DNA of 45,021 nucleotides from an uncultured Aquabacterium sp. (GTDB lineage Bacteria; Pseudomonadota; Gammaproteobacteria; Burkholderiales; Burkholderiaceae_C). Below the pieces are notes generated by a model, which saw only the letters and a list, made by a program, of their open reading frames with translations, was not told the DNA's origin and ran no database searches. The translations under genes were made by a program, and so were the position numbers. Shown piece by piece: positions 18,389-28,119 of this stretch. How positions within the stretch are numbered: position 1 is the first letter of the stretch; every line of letters begins with the position of its first letter. The stretch spans positions 1 to 45,021 of the forward strand of contig NZ_CAJYGK010000089.1 of the NCBI RefSeq assembly GCF_913773725.1, read 5' to 3'.

Positions 18389-18416
18389 TTGAAGTTGTGT
18401 CAGGGAATGCAATAAT
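18389..18416 (+). promoter_or_regulatory. Candidate sigma-70 promoter upstream of ilvB
   Basis: TTGAAG at 18389-18394 and AATAAT at 18411-18416, 16 bp apart, resemble -35 and -10 boxes. If used, transcription would begin near 18423, inside the leader reading frame proposed at 18415-18576. In that case either the leader peptide starts elsewhere or an upstream promoter serves it. These two assignments compete. Confidence 0.4.
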
Positions 18417-18576
18417 GTCGGTTTTGCGCCATTTCGATCTGGCTTGTGCTCGCCCGCATCTACAGGCGACGGGCCCAGGCCGCGCAGGCTCCGAAACCGC
18501 CTCACGAGGGCGAGCACGCTGGCAATCCGTTGCCGCAGTGCTGCTGTTGCCACCCGCCCGGGTGGTGATCGTGTAA
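18415..18576 (+). CDS. Candidate ilv leader peptide
   Basis: This is a 53-codon frame whose last 14 residues read AAVLLLPPARVVIV followed by TAA. The leucines, valines and isoleucine are the end products of the operon that starts 53 nt later. The ATG at 18415 has AGGGA eight bases upstream. The stop codon lies inside the loop of a terminator-like hairpin (18567-18590) and the leucine/valine codons overlap a preceding hairpin, as in amino-acid attenuators. The first 35 residues show no special composition, so the true start could be further downstream. Confidence 0.6.
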   Translation: MSVLRHFDLACARPHLQATGPGRAGSETASRGRARWQSVAAVLLLPPARVVIV

Positions 18577-18596
18577 GAGGGGCACCGATCGTTTTT
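18550..18596 (+). terminator. Candidate ilv attenuator (paired hairpins and U-run)
   Basis: The first hairpin, 18550-18565, pairs CCACCC with GGGTGG around a four-base loop. It is followed at once by GATCGTG (18567-18573) pairing with CAC-C-GATC (18583-18590, one bulged C). TTTTT follows at 18592-18596. The second hairpin and U-run form a plausible transcription terminator 33 nt before ilvB. The Leu/Val/Ile codons of the leader peptide run through the first hairpin into the 5' arm of the second. Ribosome stalling there would therefore alter folding. No experiment is visible in sequence; this is a structural reading. Confidence 0.55.
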
Positions 18597-18629
18597 CGTT
18601 AGAGAAATTCGGAAAGGTTCTTCTTCATC

Positions 18630-20408
18630 ATGGACATGTCTCCCGCAGACGCCAAGCGCGCCGCAGCCGCCGACGCCGCCTCCATCGCCCAGGGCGAAAT
18701 CCTCAACGGTTCCGACATCCTCGTCCGCTGCCTGCAGGCCGAGAACGTCAAGTACATCTGGGGCTACCCCGGTGGCGCCGTCCTCTACATCTACGACGCC
18801 CTGTACAAGCAGGACACGATCGAGCACGTGCTGGTGCGCCACGAGCAGGCTGCCGTGCACGCCGCCGACGGCTATGCGCGCGCCACGGGCGACGTCGGTG
18901 TCGCACTGGTGACCTCCGGCCCGGGCGTGACGAACGCCATCACCGGCATCGCGACGGCCTACATGGATTCGATCCCCATGGTGATCATCACCGGGCAGGT
19001 GCCCACGGCCGCCATCGGCCTGGACGCCTTCCAGGAGTGCGACACCGTCGGCATCACCCGCCCCATCGTCAAGCACAACTTCCTGGTGAAGGACGTGGCC
19101 GAGCTGGCCAGCACGCTGAAGAAGGCCTTCCACATCGCCCGCACCGGCCGCCCAGGCCCGGTCGTGGTCGACATCCCGAAGGATGTCTCGCTGAAGACGA
19201 CCGCCTTCCACTATCCCGAGACGGTGGAAATGCGTTCGTACAACCCGGTTCGCAAGGGCCACGGCGGTCAGATCCGCAAGGCTGTACAACTGCTGCTCAA
19301 CGCCAAGCGCCCCTACATCTACGTGGGCGGCGGCGTGGTGCTGGCGAACGCGCACAAGGAACTGCGCGAGCTGTCGGACATGCTCGGCTTCCCCTGCACC
19401 AACACGCTGATGGGTCTGGGCGCCACGGCCGCGTCCGATCCCAAGTTCCTGGGCATGCTGGGCATGCACGGCACCTACGAGGCCAACATGACGATGCAGC
19501 ACGCAGACGTCGTGATCGCCATCGGTGCGCGTTTCGATGACCGCGTGATCGGCAACCCGAAGCACTTCGCCCAGGTCGAGCGCAAGATCATCCACATCGA
19601 CATCGACCCGTCGTCGATCTCCAAGCGCGTCAAGGTCGACATCCCCATCGTGGGCGACGTCAAGGACGTGCTGCTGGAGCTGATCGCCCAGGTCAAGGAG
19701 TCGGCTCAAAAGGTCGACCAGCAGTCCCTGGCCGCCTGGTGGAGCCAGATCAACGAGTGGCGCAAGCGCGAGTGCCTGCGCTACAAGACCTCCAACGAGG
19801 TCATCAAGCCGCAGTTTGTGCTCGAGACTCTGGGCCGCCTGACGGCCGGAACCGACCACTACATCACCTCGGACGTGGGCCAGCACCAGATGTTTGCCGC
19901 CCAGTACTGCAAGTTCGAGGAGCCGCGCCGCTGGATCAACTCCGGTGGCCTGGGCACGATGGGCGTGGGCCTGCCGTACGCGATGGGCATCAAGCTGGCC
20001 AAGCCGGAATCGGATGTGTTCTGCATCACCGGTGAAGGCTCGATCCAGATGTGCATCCAGGAGCTGTCGACCTGCCTGCAGTACAACACCCCGGTGAAAG
20101 TGCTGTCGCTGAACAACCGCTACCTGGGCATGGTACGCCAGTGGCAGCAGCTCGAGTACTCGGGCCGCTACTCGCACAGCTACATGGACGCGCTGCCGAA
20201 CTTCGTGAAGCTGGCCGAGGCCTATGGCCACGTGGGCATGCTGGTCGAGCGTCCGGAAGACGTGGAAGGCGCCCTGAAGGAAGCCATTGCGCTGAAGGAC
20301 CGCACGGTGTTCCTCGACATCCGCACCGACCCCACCGAGAACGTGTGGCCGATGGTGCAGGCCGGCAAGGGCATCTCGGAGATGCTGCTGGGCTCCGAGG
20401 AACTCTGA
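18630..20408 (+). CDS. ilvB: Acetolactate synthase large subunit
   Basis: This is a 592-residue thiamine-diphosphate enzyme that condenses two pyruvates, or pyruvate and 2-ketobutyrate, in the first common step to valine, leucine and isoleucine. The N-terminal pyrimidine-binding domain has GYPGGAVLYIYDAL and the catalytic glutamate E72 (VRHEQAAVHAADG). The FAD-binding middle domain follows. The C-terminal domain has ITGEGSIQMCIQELS and LNNRYLGMVRQWQ. The usual GDG of the cofactor motif reads GEG here, which I believe is common in beta-proteobacterial IlvB. The first ATG at 18630 is used; GGAAAGG lies 12 nt upstream. It is followed by ilvH and ilvC. Confidence 0.97.
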   Translation: MDMSPADAKRAAAADAASIAQGEILNGSDILVRCLQAENVKYIWGYPGGAVLYIYDALYKQDTIEHVLVRHEQAAVHAADGYARATGDVGVALVTSGPGVTNAITGIATAYMDSIPMVIITGQVPTAAIGLDAFQECDTVGITRPIVKHNFLVKDVAELASTLKKAFHIARTGRPGPVVVDIPKDVSLKTTAFHYPETVEMRSYNPVRKGHGGQIRKAVQLLLNAKRPYIYVGGGVVLANAHKELRELSDMLGFPCTNTLMGLGATAASDPKFLGMLGMHGTYEANMTMQHADVVIAIGARFDDRVIGNPKHFAQVERKIIHIDIDPSSISKRVKVDIPIVGDVKDVLLELIAQVKESAQKVDQQSLAAWWSQINEWRKRECLRYKTSNEVIKPQFVLETLGRLTAGTDHYITSDVGQHQMFAAQYCKFEEPRRWINSGGLGTMGVGLPYAMGIKLAKPESDVFCITGEGSIQMCIQELSTCLQYNTPVKVLSLNNRYLGMVRQWQQLEYSGRYSHSYMDALPNFVKLAEAYGHVGMLVERPEDVEGALKEAIALKDRTVFLDIRTDPTENVWPMVQAGKGISEMLLGSEEL

Positions 20409-20459
20409 TCCGGCGCACCCTCTGACATCGAGGCCCGATCTGGTCGGGGTTGAACCAAG

Positions 20460-20565
20460 GCCCGTGCTTTCCGGCACGGGCGGAGGGTTCGCTCAAGCCG
20501 GTCGGGCACATGCACAACGATTTCCCATCGTGCGCGGGCCACGGGCCCGGGGTTACCGCCCCGGG
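20460..20565 (+). promoter_or_regulatory. Structured RNA in the ilvB-ilvH intergenic region (possible ilvH RNA motif)
   Basis: The 185-nt gap between ilvB and ilvH holds three hairpins. One is 20460-20481 (GCCCGTGC / GCACGGGC, 8 bp). A middle one, around 20516-20530, pairs ACGAT with ATCGT around TTCCC. The third is 20546-20565 (CCCGGGG / CCCCGGG, 7 bp), ending 28 nt before the ilvH start. None is followed by a U-run, so they do not look like terminators. A conserved 'ilvH' RNA motif has been reported upstream of ilvH in beta-proteobacteria; whether this is a member needs a covariance search. Confidence 0.5.
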
Positions 20566-20593
20566 TGCTCAAGAGCCCGCCAGGACGATCAAC

Positions 20594-22199
<1,606 letters not shown>

Positions 22200-22239
22200 T
22201 CGGGCTGCCGGCGCGAGCCGGCTTGCTGACTGGATCAGA

Positions 22240-22272
22240 AGCCGCCGAGGTGCAAGCCCGGCGGCTTTTTTT
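22240..22272 (+). terminator. Rho-independent terminator of the ilv operon
   Basis: An 8-bp stem AGCCGCCG / CGGCGGCT with an 11-base loop is followed by seven T residues (22266-22272). It ends the ilvBHC transcript just before the convergent NodT gene. Confidence 0.92.
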
Positions 22273-22278
22273 GCGGCT

Positions 22279-23805
22279 TCAGTGCGGGGTGTGCTCGACG
22301 GCCTCTGCCCGCGCGGGCGTGTCGTCCTGCCAGCCGCCCCCGATCGCCTGGTAGAAAGCGATGGTGGCGCGGGCCCGGGCGGCCTGGGTCTGGATCAGTT
22401 CGTCTTCGCGCTGCAGCGCGGCGAGGCGGGCTTCCAGCGCAGGTTGCAGCAGCGTGCTGCCCTGTTCGAACAGACGCTGTGCGTGGCGGGCTGCGTCGTT
22501 GCCGTGCTGCAGCGAGGCGGTCAGCTGTGTGGCACGCTGGTCGAGCGCGTGCCGCATCGCATAGGCGTTCTCGACGTCTTCGAGCGCGGTCAGCACAGCC
22601 TGTTCATGCTGCACGGCGGCGGCTTCGAGCCGTGCGTCTGCCGAGGCAATGCGGGCACGGATGCGGCCGCCCTCGAAGATCGGCAAGCGCATGCCCACGC
22701 CCCAGGCGGTGAATTGGTCGCGCGCGCCCAGGTTGTCGCCGATGCTCAGGCGCCCGTCGGTGTTGAGGAAGCCAAGGTAGAAGCTGGGCAGCAGCTCGGC
22801 CTTGGCGCTGCCCAGCCGCGCGGCCAGGGCGCGCACCTGCCGCGCGGTGCCGCGCACATCCGGGCGCTGCTCGAGCACCGACGAAGGCAGCACGGTGGGC
22901 AGTGCGGTCGGGATGACACGGGCGTCCGCCGGTGCGGCTGCGGTGGGGGCGGGCAGGGCGGTGAGCGCATCGGGCGTCTGGCCCGACAACACGGCCAGTC
23001 GGCGCAGACGCGACGCCCGCAGCCCTTGGAGCGGCGCGCGCTGGCCCTGCACGCCGGCCAGTTGGGCCTGCACCCGATCGATGTCAGCCCGGCTGGCCTG
23101 GCCGGCGTTGAAGCGGCCCTGCACATAGCGCAGCAGCATCTGAAGCGTGGCTTCGACCCGGTCGAGCACGCCCAACCGATGCTCGATGGCGCGGGCCTCG
23201 GCGTAGTTGGCGGCGATGTCGCCTGCCACCAGCAGCTGCGCGCCGTGCACGCGTTCGGTCTGGGCCAGTTCGGCTTCGCGGGCGGCATCGATGTCGCTGC
23301 GGCGGCGGCCGAACAGGTCGACTTCCCAGGCGGCAGCCAGACCGAAGCCGTCGAAGCGGCTGATGGGCACGCGGACATCCGGCAGCGGCACGGGCAGGCC
23401 ATCGGGCGTGGACGGCAGGATGTCCTGGCGGTTGCGGCCGATGCCGCCGAATCCCGTCAGCGTGGGGTACAGCGCCGACTCGGCCTGGCTGCTCACGCCG
23501 CGCGCTTCTTTCACCCGCGCCAGGGCGATCCGCACATCGGCGTTGGCCTGCAGACCGCGCTCGATCAGCGCGTGCAGCGTCGGATCGGGCACCTGGCGCC
23601 ACCACCGGGCCGTGTCGGGCAGGGCCGTGCCGGGCTCGGCAGGGGCTTCGGCAAAACGGTCGGGCGGGGTCACGCCTTGAGCAGGCATGTCGACCCGGAC
23701 GACGGCACAGCCGCACAGGCTGGCCACAGCGCACGCCAGCAGCAGGCGCGGGGCCACACGGTGCAGGTCAGCCAGCGCGGGCGATCGGGCGAGGAACGCG
23801 TTCAT
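22279..23805 (-). CDS. NodT-family outer-membrane efflux factor (TolC-like lipoprotein)
   Basis: This outer-membrane channel component has 508 residues. A signal sequence with a lipobox-like LCGC (LLLACAVASLCGCAVV) suggests N-terminal lipidation. Two TolC-like repeats follow. They begin WWRQVPDPTLHALIERGLQANADVRIALARVKEARG and include WEVDLFGRRRSDIDAAREAELAQ and WGVGMRLPIFEGGRIRARIASADARLEAA. It should join with the HlyD and ABC proteins encoded upstream in the same operon to form a tripartite exporter. Its ATG overlaps the stop of the MaoC-phosphotransacylase gene (ATGA), so co-translation is likely. A longer frame to 24150 is just overlap with that gene. Confidence 0.9.
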   Translation of the reverse strand: MNAFLARSPALADLHRVAPRLLLACAVASLCGCAVVRVDMPAQGVTPPDRFAEAPAEPGTALPDTARWWRQVPDPTLHALIERGLQANADVRIALARVKEARGVSSQAESALYPTLTGFGGIGRNRQDILPSTPDGLPVPLPDVRVPISRFDGFGLAAAWEVDLFGRRRSDIDAAREAELAQTERVHGAQLLVAGDIAANYAEARAIEHRLGVLDRVEATLQMLLRYVQGRFNAGQASRADIDRVQAQLAGVQGQRAPLQGLRASRLRRLAVLSGQTPDALTALPAPTAAAPADARVIPTALPTVLPSSVLEQRPDVRGTARQVRALAARLGSAKAELLPSFYLGFLNTDGRLSIGDNLGARDQFTAWGVGMRLPIFEGGRIRARIASADARLEAAAVQHEQAVLTALEDVENAYAMRHALDQRATQLTASLQHGNDAARHAQRLFEQGSTLLQPALEARLAALQREDELIQTQAARARATIAFYQAIGGGWQDDTPARAEAVEHTPH

Positions 23806-25217
23806 GTGATCGGGTGTTCGGTGGACAGCCGGCCGTCGGCATCGTGCAGGAGCAGGGCCAGCGCGGCCGAGGCCAGCCGCGTGCGCGGGCTGTCGGCCGG
23901 GTTGGTGAGGATGATGGGGACGCGGGTGCCGAGCACGATGCCAGCCACGTCGGCATCGGCCAGCAGCGAGAGCTGCTTGACCAGCATGTCGCCTGTTTCG
24001 AGGTTGGGCACGACCAGGACGTTGGCCTGGCCGGCCACGGGCGACTGCGGGTGCTTGAGCCGGGCGATGCGTTCGTTGATGGCCGCGTCCAGCGACAGCG
24101 GGCCATCGACGATGCCGCCGGCAATCTGGTGGCGCTCCAGCATCTTGCACAGCGCGGCCGCATCCATGGATGAGCTCAGCGTGCTGTGCACGGTCTCTGC
24201 CGCCGACAGGATGGCCACGCGCGGCTCGCTCAGGCCCAGCGTGCGGGCCAGGTCAATGGCGTTCTGCACGATGTCGCGTTTGTCCTCCAGCGTGGGCTGG
24301 ATGTTGATGGCCGCATCCGTCACGATGAAGGGACGGGGATAGGCGGGCACGTCGGCGATGTAGGCGTGGCTGACGCGCCGATGGGTGCGAAGGCCGTAGC
24401 CGTGGTCCATCACGGCGTGCATCAGCGTGCCGACCGGCAGCGCGCCCTGCATCACGGCCAGCACATCGCCCTCGCGGGCCAGGGCGATGGCGTGGTGGGC
24501 CGCCGCGGCAGGTCCGGGGGCTTCCTCGATCTCGCACCCGTCCAGGCCAAGCTGGAGCTGCGCAGCCAGTGCCCGGATGCGCTCGCCGTGGCCCACCAGC
24601 ACGGGTGCAAGCAGGCCGGCCTGGGCGCATTCCAGCGCCGCCGTCAGCGTGTGTTCGTCATCCGGCCACACCACGGCGCAGCGGAGGGGCGCGTGCGCCC
24701 CGACCAGGCTCATCAGCTGGTCGAAGCGCTCATGGCGGTGCAGATGCACCTCGGGCAGGCTGCTGGCCGGGCGGCTCACCTTGGTCAGCGGGGCGAGCAC
24801 CTCGGCCTCGCCCGTGATCACCGGCTTGCCAAGCTGGTTGGTGCACAGGCACTCGAGCCGCACGCGGTTGTTGGCCTCCTTGGTCTTGACCGTGACGGTC
24901 ACTGTGATGCGATCGCCCAGGCCCACGGGCCGCAGGAACTGCAGAGTCTGGCCGACGTAGATCGTGCCGGGGCCAGGCAGCTTGGTGCCCAGCACGGTGG
25001 AGATCAGCGTGCCGCCCCACATGCCGTGGGCGATGACCTTGTGAAAGGGGGTGTCGCGCGCGTAGGCCTCATCCAGGTGGGCCGGGTTGACGTCGCCGCT
25101 CAGGATGGCGAAGAGCGCGATGTCGTCCTTGTTGAGGGTGCGCACGAGCGAGGCGGTGTCACCCACCGACAGCTCGTCGTAGGTGCGGTTCTCGAGCAGG
25201 GCAGGGGTGTCGTTCAT
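23802..25217 (-). CDS. Bifunctional enoyl-CoA hydratase (MaoC)/phosphate acetyltransferase-like protein
   Basis: This is a 471-residue fusion. Residues about 1-145 form a MaoC-like (R)-hydratase with the active-site stretch AILSGDVNPAHLDEAYARDTPF followed by HGMWGGTLISTVLGTKLPGPG. Residues about 165-470 form a phosphate acetyl/butyryltransferase domain (DEHTLTAALECAQAGLLAPVLVGHGERIRAL, and NVLVVPNLETGDMLVKQL). It could hydrate enoyl-CoA to (R)-3-hydroxyacyl-CoA, the monomer of PHA synthases, and exchange CoA for phosphate on short acyl groups. It follows the PHA synthase-like gene by 12 nt; GGAG precedes the ATG by six bases. In other beta-proteobacteria I recall this fusion next to acetate kinase and fabI; neither is here. 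Confidence 0.9.
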   Translation of the reverse strand: MNDTPALLENRTYDELSVGDTASLVRTLNKDDIALFAILSGDVNPAHLDEAYARDTPFHKVIAHGMWGGTLISTVLGTKLPGPGTIYVGQTLQFLRPVGLGDRITVTVTVKTKEANNRVRLECLCTNQLGKPVITGEAEVLAPLTKVSRPASSLPEVHLHRHERFDQLMSLVGAHAPLRCAVVWPDDEHTLTAALECAQAGLLAPVLVGHGERIRALAAQLQLGLDGCEIEEAPGPAAAAHHAIALAREGDVLAVMQGALPVGTLMHAVMDHGYGLRTHRRVSHAYIADVPAYPRPFIVTDAAINIQPTLEDKRDIVQNAIDLARTLGLSEPRVAILSAAETVHSTLSSSMDAAALCKMLERHQIAGGIVDGPLSLDAAINERIARLKHPQSPVAGQANVLVVPNLETGDMLVKQLSLLADADVAGIVLGTRVPIILTNPADSPRTRLASAALALLLHDADGRLSTEHPIT

Positions 25218-25229
25218 CGCAGGCTCCGG

Positions 25230-26963
25230 TCAGGGTACGCGCACGTAGTCGCCCGGCGCGTCGGGCAAGGTCTTCTTGCGCCCGCCGGGCAGCCCCATGC
25301 GGGGCGGGGCCACGAGGCCGCTGGAGTGCTCGGCCAGCCATGCCTGCCAGGCGGGCCACCACGAGCCCTCCACGCGCGGGGTCATGGCCTGCCAGGTGTC
25401 CGGGTCCACGTAGTGCTCGGTGGCCGGACGATGGCGGATCTGGTAGTGCCGGCGCGGGTGACCGGGCTCGCTGACGATGCCGGCGTTGTGCCCGCCGCTG
25501 GTCAGCACGAAGGTGAGGTCGATGGGCAGCAGGTGCAGCTTGTAGACCGACTTCCAAGGTGCCACGTGGTCGGTCACGGTGCCCACGGCAAAGGCCGGCA
25601 TGCGGATGTCGGTGAACCACACGGGGCTGCCGTCGACCTCGTAGCGCCCGCTGGCCAGGTCGTTGTGCAGGAAGAGCTTGCGCAGGTATTCGGAGTGCAT
25701 GCGGTAGGGCATGCGCGTGGTGTCGGCATTCCAGGCCATGAGGTCGTTGGGCTCGCCGCGCTGGCCCAGCATGTACTCCTTGAGCACGCGCGACCAGATC
25801 AGGTCGTTGGAGTGCAGCAGCTGGAAGGTGCCCGCCATCTGGCTGCCCTTGAGTACGCCTTCCTCGGCCATCATGGCTTCGATCAGGCTGACCTCGCTGT
25901 CGTTGATGAACAGCAGCAGTTCACCGGCTTCGGTGAAGTCCCCCTGGGCCGCAAACAGGGTCATCGTGGCCAGGCGGTCGTCGTGGGCGCGGCCCATGGC
26001 CGCGGCGGCGATCATCAGCATCGTGCCACCCAGGCAGTAGCCGACCCCGTGCACCTTGCGGTCGGGCACGATGCGGTTGATCGTGTCGAGCGCGGCCATC
26101 ACGCCGAGTTCGCGGTAGCAGTCCATGCCCTTGTCGCGGTCGTCGGCCGTGGGGTTCTTCCACGAGATCATGAACACCGTGTGCCCCTGGTCGACCAGGT
26201 ACTTCACCAGCGAGTTCTGCGGCTGCAGATCGAGGATGTAGTACTTCATGATCCAGGCCGGCACGATGAGGATGGGCTCGGCGTGCACCTTGTCGGTGGT
26301 GGGGCTGTACTGGATGAGCTCGATGAGGTCGTTGCGCATCACGACCTTGCCGGGCGTGATGGCCACGTTGCGGCCCACCTCGTATTGCTCGGCGCCGGAC
26401 GGCGGCAGCCCGCGCACCAGGCGCTGCCAGTCGTCGAACCAGTTCTGGCCGCCGCGCACCAGGTTCATGCCGCCTTCCTTGGCGGTGGCCTGCAGCACTT
26501 CGGGGTTGAGCCAGGGCAGGTTCGAGGGCGACATCATGTCCAGCCACTGCCGTGCGGCAAAGGTGGCGGTTTCCTCGGTCTTGTGGCCCACGCCGGGCAC
26601 GTCGTGCGTGGCGCGGTCCCAGGCGCGCTGCATCAGCAGAAAGCCTTCGGCCCAGGCGTTGAAGGGAAAGCGCCGCCAGCCTTCGGACTTGAAGCGCTTG
26701 TCGGCGGGCACCTCGTCTTCGGGCGACAGCACCCGCTCGGTCGTGGCCTGGGCGTCTTCGATGAAGCGCTTCATCAGATCAAGCTGCTTGCCCGGCGCGG
26801 TGCCCAGGTGGCCCAGCCAGTCGAGGTAGACCAGGGCGGCCTGCACCGGCGAGATGCCGCCCGTGATCTGGCCCACGGTGGCCTGCGCATGGCGGTCGAG
26901 CTCGTTGACCCAGTTCTGCCAGGCGTCCGGATCCGGGGTGGGGGGCGTGCAAGGGGTGGTCAT
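25230..26963 (-). CDS. Poly(3-hydroxyalkanoate) synthase-like protein (PhaC, class I-like)
   Basis: This protein of about 577 residues has the alpha/beta-hydrolase PHA synthase fold. The nucleophile motif is GYCLGG with the catalytic cysteine at about 310. The aspartate lies in VGTVTDHVAPWKSVY and the histidine in LTSGGHNAGIVSEPGHP. The N-terminal PhaC region (SNLPWLNPEVLQATAKEGGMNLVRG, then EVGRNVAITPGKVVMRNDLIELIQY) is typical. All three catalytic residues are present, so activity is plausible. No phaA, phaB or phasin gene is nearby, so this may be an accessory synthase. The start at 26963 has AGGAG eight bases upstream; the ATG at 26969 is too close to it. It lies between the exporter permease and the MaoC fusion. 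Confidence 0.9.
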   Translation of the reverse strand: MTTPCTPPTPDPDAWQNWVNELDRHAQATVGQITGGISPVQAALVYLDWLGHLGTAPGKQLDLMKRFIEDAQATTERVLSPEDEVPADKRFKSEGWRRFPFNAWAEGFLLMQRAWDRATHDVPGVGHKTEETATFAARQWLDMMSPSNLPWLNPEVLQATAKEGGMNLVRGGQNWFDDWQRLVRGLPPSGAEQYEVGRNVAITPGKVVMRNDLIELIQYSPTTDKVHAEPILIVPAWIMKYYILDLQPQNSLVKYLVDQGHTVFMISWKNPTADDRDKGMDCYRELGVMAALDTINRIVPDRKVHGVGYCLGGTMLMIAAAAMGRAHDDRLATMTLFAAQGDFTEAGELLLFINDSEVSLIEAMMAEEGVLKGSQMAGTFQLLHSNDLIWSRVLKEYMLGQRGEPNDLMAWNADTTRMPYRMHSEYLRKLFLHNDLASGRYEVDGSPVWFTDIRMPAFAVGTVTDHVAPWKSVYKLHLLPIDLTFVLTSGGHNAGIVSEPGHPRRHYQIRHRPATEHYVDPDTWQAMTPRVEGSWWPAWQAWLAEHSSGLVAPPRMGLPGGRKKTLPDAPGDYVRVP

Positions 26964-26985
26964 GCTCATAGCTCCTGGGTTGGCA

Positions 26986-28113
26986 TCAGCCCTGTCGGGC
27001 CAGCATCGATCTGAAACGCGACAGCGCGATGACGAGGAAGAAGGCGCCGGCCGCGGTCACGATCAGCAACTGTGGCCAGACGATGTCGAGCCCGGCGTCC
27101 CGGTACAGCACCGACTGCACCAGCCGCACGAACTGCGTCGTGGGCGAGAACTGCACCAGCTGCTGCACGCGCGGCGGCATGCTTTCCACCGGCGTGGCGG
27201 CGCCCGACAGCAGGTACAGCACCGCGTACACCGGCGACGACAGCAGCCCGAACTGTGGCATCGACGACGCGAGCGTGGCCAGCATGATCCCGAGCGCCGT
27301 GACGGCAAAGAGGTAGACCGTGGTGGCCAGCAGGATGAGCGGCACCGAGCCGGCCAGCGGCACGCCCAGCCACAGGTGCACCACCAGCCACAGCGACAGC
27401 ATCACGGCCAGCACGATCACAGCGCCGTTGGCGATGATCTTGGCCAGGGCGATCTCGCTCGGGCGCACAGGCATGACCAGCAGGTGCTCGATGGTGCCGT
27501 GCTCGCGCTCGCGGATCACGGCCGCGCCCACGAGGATGATGGCCAGCACCGTCACGTTGGTCACGATCTGCATGACGGCCGTGTACCAGTGCGACTGGGT
27601 GTTGGGGTTGTAGAGCACGTGCATCACCGGCCGGGTGGGCAGGCGCGCCTCGATGCCCTGCTGGTGGAAGAAATCGAGCAGTTCGCGGTAGAAGATCTCG
27701 TTGAGGTAGACCACGCCCAGGCCCGCCTGGGTCATGGCGGTGGCATCGACCAGCACCTGCACCGTGGGCGCGCGGCCCGCGAGCACGTCGGCCTCGAAGC
27801 GCGGAGGGATGTCGACCACGAAGATCAGGTCGCCGCGGTCCAGCGCCGGGGTGGCCGCATCGGGCGTGGTGTCCACCGGGGTCTTGAAGTAGGGCGCCCG
27901 GATGGCCTCGCGCAGGCGCTGCGACAGACCGGACCGGTCACCGTCGATGATGCCCACCGATGCATTCGCCACCTCGGCCTTGACCCCTTTGGCCGTGCTG
28001 TAGATGGCCACCGAGAACGCGAAGACGATGAGGGCCATCAGGGGCAGGTCCCCGGCCAGGCTGCGCAGCTCCTTGAGGGACAGCCGCAGCACATTGAGCA
28101 TCCATTGCCGCAT
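26986..28113 (-). CDS. ABC-2 type permease (YhhJ-like)
   Basis: This is a 375-residue membrane protein of the ABC-2 export class and the same length as E. coli YhhJ. The first membrane segment (LPLMALIVFAFSVAIYST) precedes a large periplasmic domain (ASVGIIDGDRSGLSQRLREAI ... LDRGDLIFVVDIPPRFEADVLAGRAPTVQVLVD). Five or so C-terminal membrane segments follow, including IVTNVTVLAIILVGAAVIREREHGTIEHLLVMPV. It should form the channel with the permease half of the RbbA-like protein encoded 6 nt upstream. The substrate is unknown. Confidence 0.9.
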   Translation of the reverse strand: MRQWMLNVLRLSLKELRSLAGDLPLMALIVFAFSVAIYSTAKGVKAEVANASVGIIDGDRSGLSQRLREAIRAPYFKTPVDTTPDAATPALDRGDLIFVVDIPPRFEADVLAGRAPTVQVLVDATAMTQAGLGVVYLNEIFYRELLDFFHQQGIEARLPTRPVMHVLYNPNTQSHWYTAVMQIVTNVTVLAIILVGAAVIREREHGTIEHLLVMPVRPSEIALAKIIANGAVIVLAVMLSLWLVVHLWLGVPLAGSVPLILLATTVYLFAVTALGIMLATLASSMPQFGLLSSPVYAVLYLLSGAATPVESMPPRVQQLVQFSPTTQFVRLVQSVLYRDAGLDIVWPQLLIVTAAGAFFLVIALSRFRSMLARQG

Positions 28114-28119
28114 GGGTCT

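Noticed and set aside
17943..20477. Minus-strand frame of 844 codons opposite ilvB
   Set aside because: It is antisense to ilvB and runs through the ilv leader and the sigma factor gene. The codon pattern is that of a shadow frame.
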